NCBI GenBank assembly: GCA_902797585.1
Contig: CADBTK010000203.1
Span: 1 to 7,339, forward strand
Source of the DNA: Erysipelothrix rhusiopathiae
Lineage (GTDB): Bacteria; Bacillota_I; Bacilli_A; Erysipelotrichales; Erysipelotrichaceae
Length of the DNA: 7,339 nucleotides
Reading direction: 5' to 3'
Shown here: in pieces, positions 6,015 to 7,339 of the stretch
How positions within the stretch are numbered: the stretch's first letter is position 1
Layout of the letters: every line of letters begins with the position of its first letter
Made by a program: the position numbers and the translations under genes
The notes under the pieces: generated by a model
Database searches by the model: none
Seen by the model: the letters and a program-made list of their open reading frames with translations, nothing else
Told to the model about the DNA's origin: nothing

Positions 6015-7339
6015 ATGTTAAAAGAATTACAAAGCTGTATGAAAGATAATAGGATTTCTGCTGTGATTATTCCAACCAGTGATCCTCATGATACTGAATA
6101 TGTATGTGAACACTTTGCTGCCCGCAAAGCGTTTTCTGGTTTTACAGGTAGTGCTGGAACATTGGTAGTTCTTCAAGACAAGGCAGCTTGTTGGACCGAT
6201 GGACGCTATTATATTCAAGCACAAGAACAATTAAAACCTTTATCGATTACGCTTATGAAAGATGGTTTAAAAGAAACACCAACCATTTCTCAATTTCTTT
6301 GTGATCAATTAGAGGCAGGAGATGTTGTAGCATATGATGGAAAAGTGATTTCTTTGAAACAATCCAAAGAATATTCACAACAATTTAACCAAGCTGGGAT
6401 TCACATTCGTAGTGATATTGATTTGGTTTCTCAAGTGTGGACGAATCGTCCGCTATTACCTAAAAGTCAAACGTTTATGCTGGATACACGCTATGCAGGA
6501 GCTAGTGTTGAACAAAAGATTGCGTTAGTTAAAGAAAAGATGAAAGAGAAAGATGCAGCTCAATATTTAGTGACCAAAGTGGATGAAGTGGCGTGGTTAT
6601 TCAACCTTCGTGCTCATGATATTCCAAACTTTCCTGTAGCATTAGCCTATGCCCGTATTGGATTGGACGATGTCTATTTATATATTGATCAATCTCGTTT
6701 GGATGAACAGTCAAAAAAACTCTTTCAACAAATGGGGATTACTATTTGTGAATATGAAGATATATATGAAGATGTAAAAGGATTGAATGAAAACGTATTA
6801 GTGGATGGGCAAACGATTAATCAAGCCTTAGTTCAATCTATACCAGGAACAATTATTGATGCCATTAGTCCTATTATCACTTTAAAAGCAATTAAAAATG
6901 AAATAGAGATAGAAAATACTAAGCAAGCTCATATTAAAGATGGGACAGCTTTAGTTCGATTTATGTATTGGTTGAAACATACATTAGGAAAAGAAACGAT
7001 TACTGAATGTAGTGCACAAGACCAATTACAAGCATTTAGAAAAGAACAAGAGGGCTATATCGAGGATAGTTTTACAACGATTTCTGCTTATGGGCCGCAT
7101 GCGGCCATGATGCACTATAGCGCAACGGATGAAAGTGATATTGCCTTAGAGAAAAAAGGATTGTATCTAGTGGATAGTGGAGCCCATTATTTTGATGGGA
7201 CTACCGATATTACCCGTACTTTTGTTCTAGGAGATTTAACATTCGAAGAGAAAAAATGGTTTACGCTTTCGATAGTAGGACATATTCATTTATCGCAAGC
7301 TCGTTGGTTATATGGAGCCAAAGGAAGTCAATTGGATAT
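6015..7339 (+). CDS. Xaa-Pro aminopeptidase, eukaryotic-type M24B (3' end outside window)
   Basis: The first 441 codons of a cytoplasmic metallopeptidase that removes N-terminal residues preceding proline. The frame is open to the window edge; family members of this long type are about 590-600 aa, so roughly a quarter is missing. The N-terminal creatinase-like domain shows P-T-S-D-P-H-D-T-E-Y and F-S-G-F-T-G-S-A-G-T near 22-50, with W-T-D-G-R-Y-Y soon after. A second creatinase-like domain holds the V-D-E-V-A-W-L-F-N-L-R segment. The catalytic pita-bread domain begins near 300 and shows H367 in M-M-H-Y and the first two metal ligands, D387 in V-D-S-G and D398 in D-G-T-T-D-I-T-R-T-F. The 11-residue gap between them equals that of human XPNPEP1 (D415/D426). 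The remaining His and Glu ligands lie beyond the window. The ATG at 6015 has GGAG at 6004-6007. It is third in an operon after two membrane proteins, a link I cannot explain functionally. Usual annotation is pepP or XPNPEP-like. Confidence 0.92.
   Translation, partial: MLKELQSCMKDNRISAVIIPTSDPHDTEYVCEHFAARKAFSGFTGSAGTLVVLQDKAACWTDGRYYIQAQEQLKPLSITLMKDGLKETPTISQFLCDQLEAGDVVAYDGKVISLKQSKEYSQQFNQAGIHIRSDIDLVSQVWTNRPLLPKSQTFMLDTRYAGASVEQKIALVKEKMKEKDAAQYLVTKVDEVAWLFNLRAHDIPNFPVALAYARIGLDDVYLYIDQSRLDEQSKKLFQQMGITICEYEDIYEDVKGLNENVLVDGQTINQALVQSIPGTIIDAISPIITLKAIKNEIEIENTKQAHIKDGTALVRFMYWLKHTLGKETITECSAQDQLQAFRKEQEGYIEDSFTTISAYGPHAAMMHYSATDESDIALEKKGLYLVDSGAHYFDGTTDITRTFVLGDLTFEEKKWFTLSIVGHIHLSQARWLYGAKGSQLD

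Noticed and set aside
1..7339. Mobile element, CRISPR array, prophage or defence module
   Set aside because: No transposase or integrase, no spaced direct repeats, and no terminal inverted repeats; coding style is uniform across the window.

Overview
The window comes from an AT-rich, low-GC Gram-positive-type genome. I judge it to be Bacillota, most likely a gut-type Erysipelotrichia or related lineage. Supporting signs are AT-ending codons throughout, Shine-Dalgarno sites of the AGGAG/GAGGTGA type, short T-tailed hairpin terminators, and TTGACA/TATGAT promoters. The taxonomic guess rests on overall look and gene content, not on a search. No mobile element, CRISPR array, rRNA or prophage is visible. 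All genes read rightwards except one tRNA gene.

Layout: (1) 1-1238, the 3' end of acetate kinase (ackA) overlapping by 8 bases a DHH/DHHA1 phosphoesterase of the NrnA type, closed by a hairpin terminator. (2) 1273-3003, glutaminyl-tRNA synthetase (glnS) with its own short leader, ending in a hairpin that works in both directions. (3) 3011-3127, a tRNA-Gln gene with anticodon CUG on the minus strand, with its own promoter. (4) 3121-4656, glutamyl-tRNA synthetase (gltX) with a strong promoter and a terminator. (5) 4663 to the window end, an apparent operon of two unrecognised multi-pass membrane proteins (ATGA overlap) followed 16 bases later by a eukaryotic-type Xaa-Pro aminopeptidase cut by the window edge.

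The most interesting part is the middle. GlnRS, its presumed substrate tRNA-Gln(CUG), and GluRS lie side by side. The tRNA-Gln and gltX promoters are divergent, with -35 hexamers on the same five base pairs, so RNA polymerase can probably use only one at a time. The tRNA acceptor stem and D-arm look like the E. coli GlnRS substrate rather than the Bacillus type. The tRNA reads CAG only, yet the genes here use CAA for glutamine almost exclusively (about 99 CAA to 3 CAG by hand count). A second point of interest is the first membrane-protein gene: its predicted transcription start falls on its ATG and there is no Shine-Dalgarno, which suggests a leaderless mRNA.

I do not see a wholly new system such as a defence island or novel RNA. 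The leads are regulatory architecture and two uncharacterised membrane proteins.
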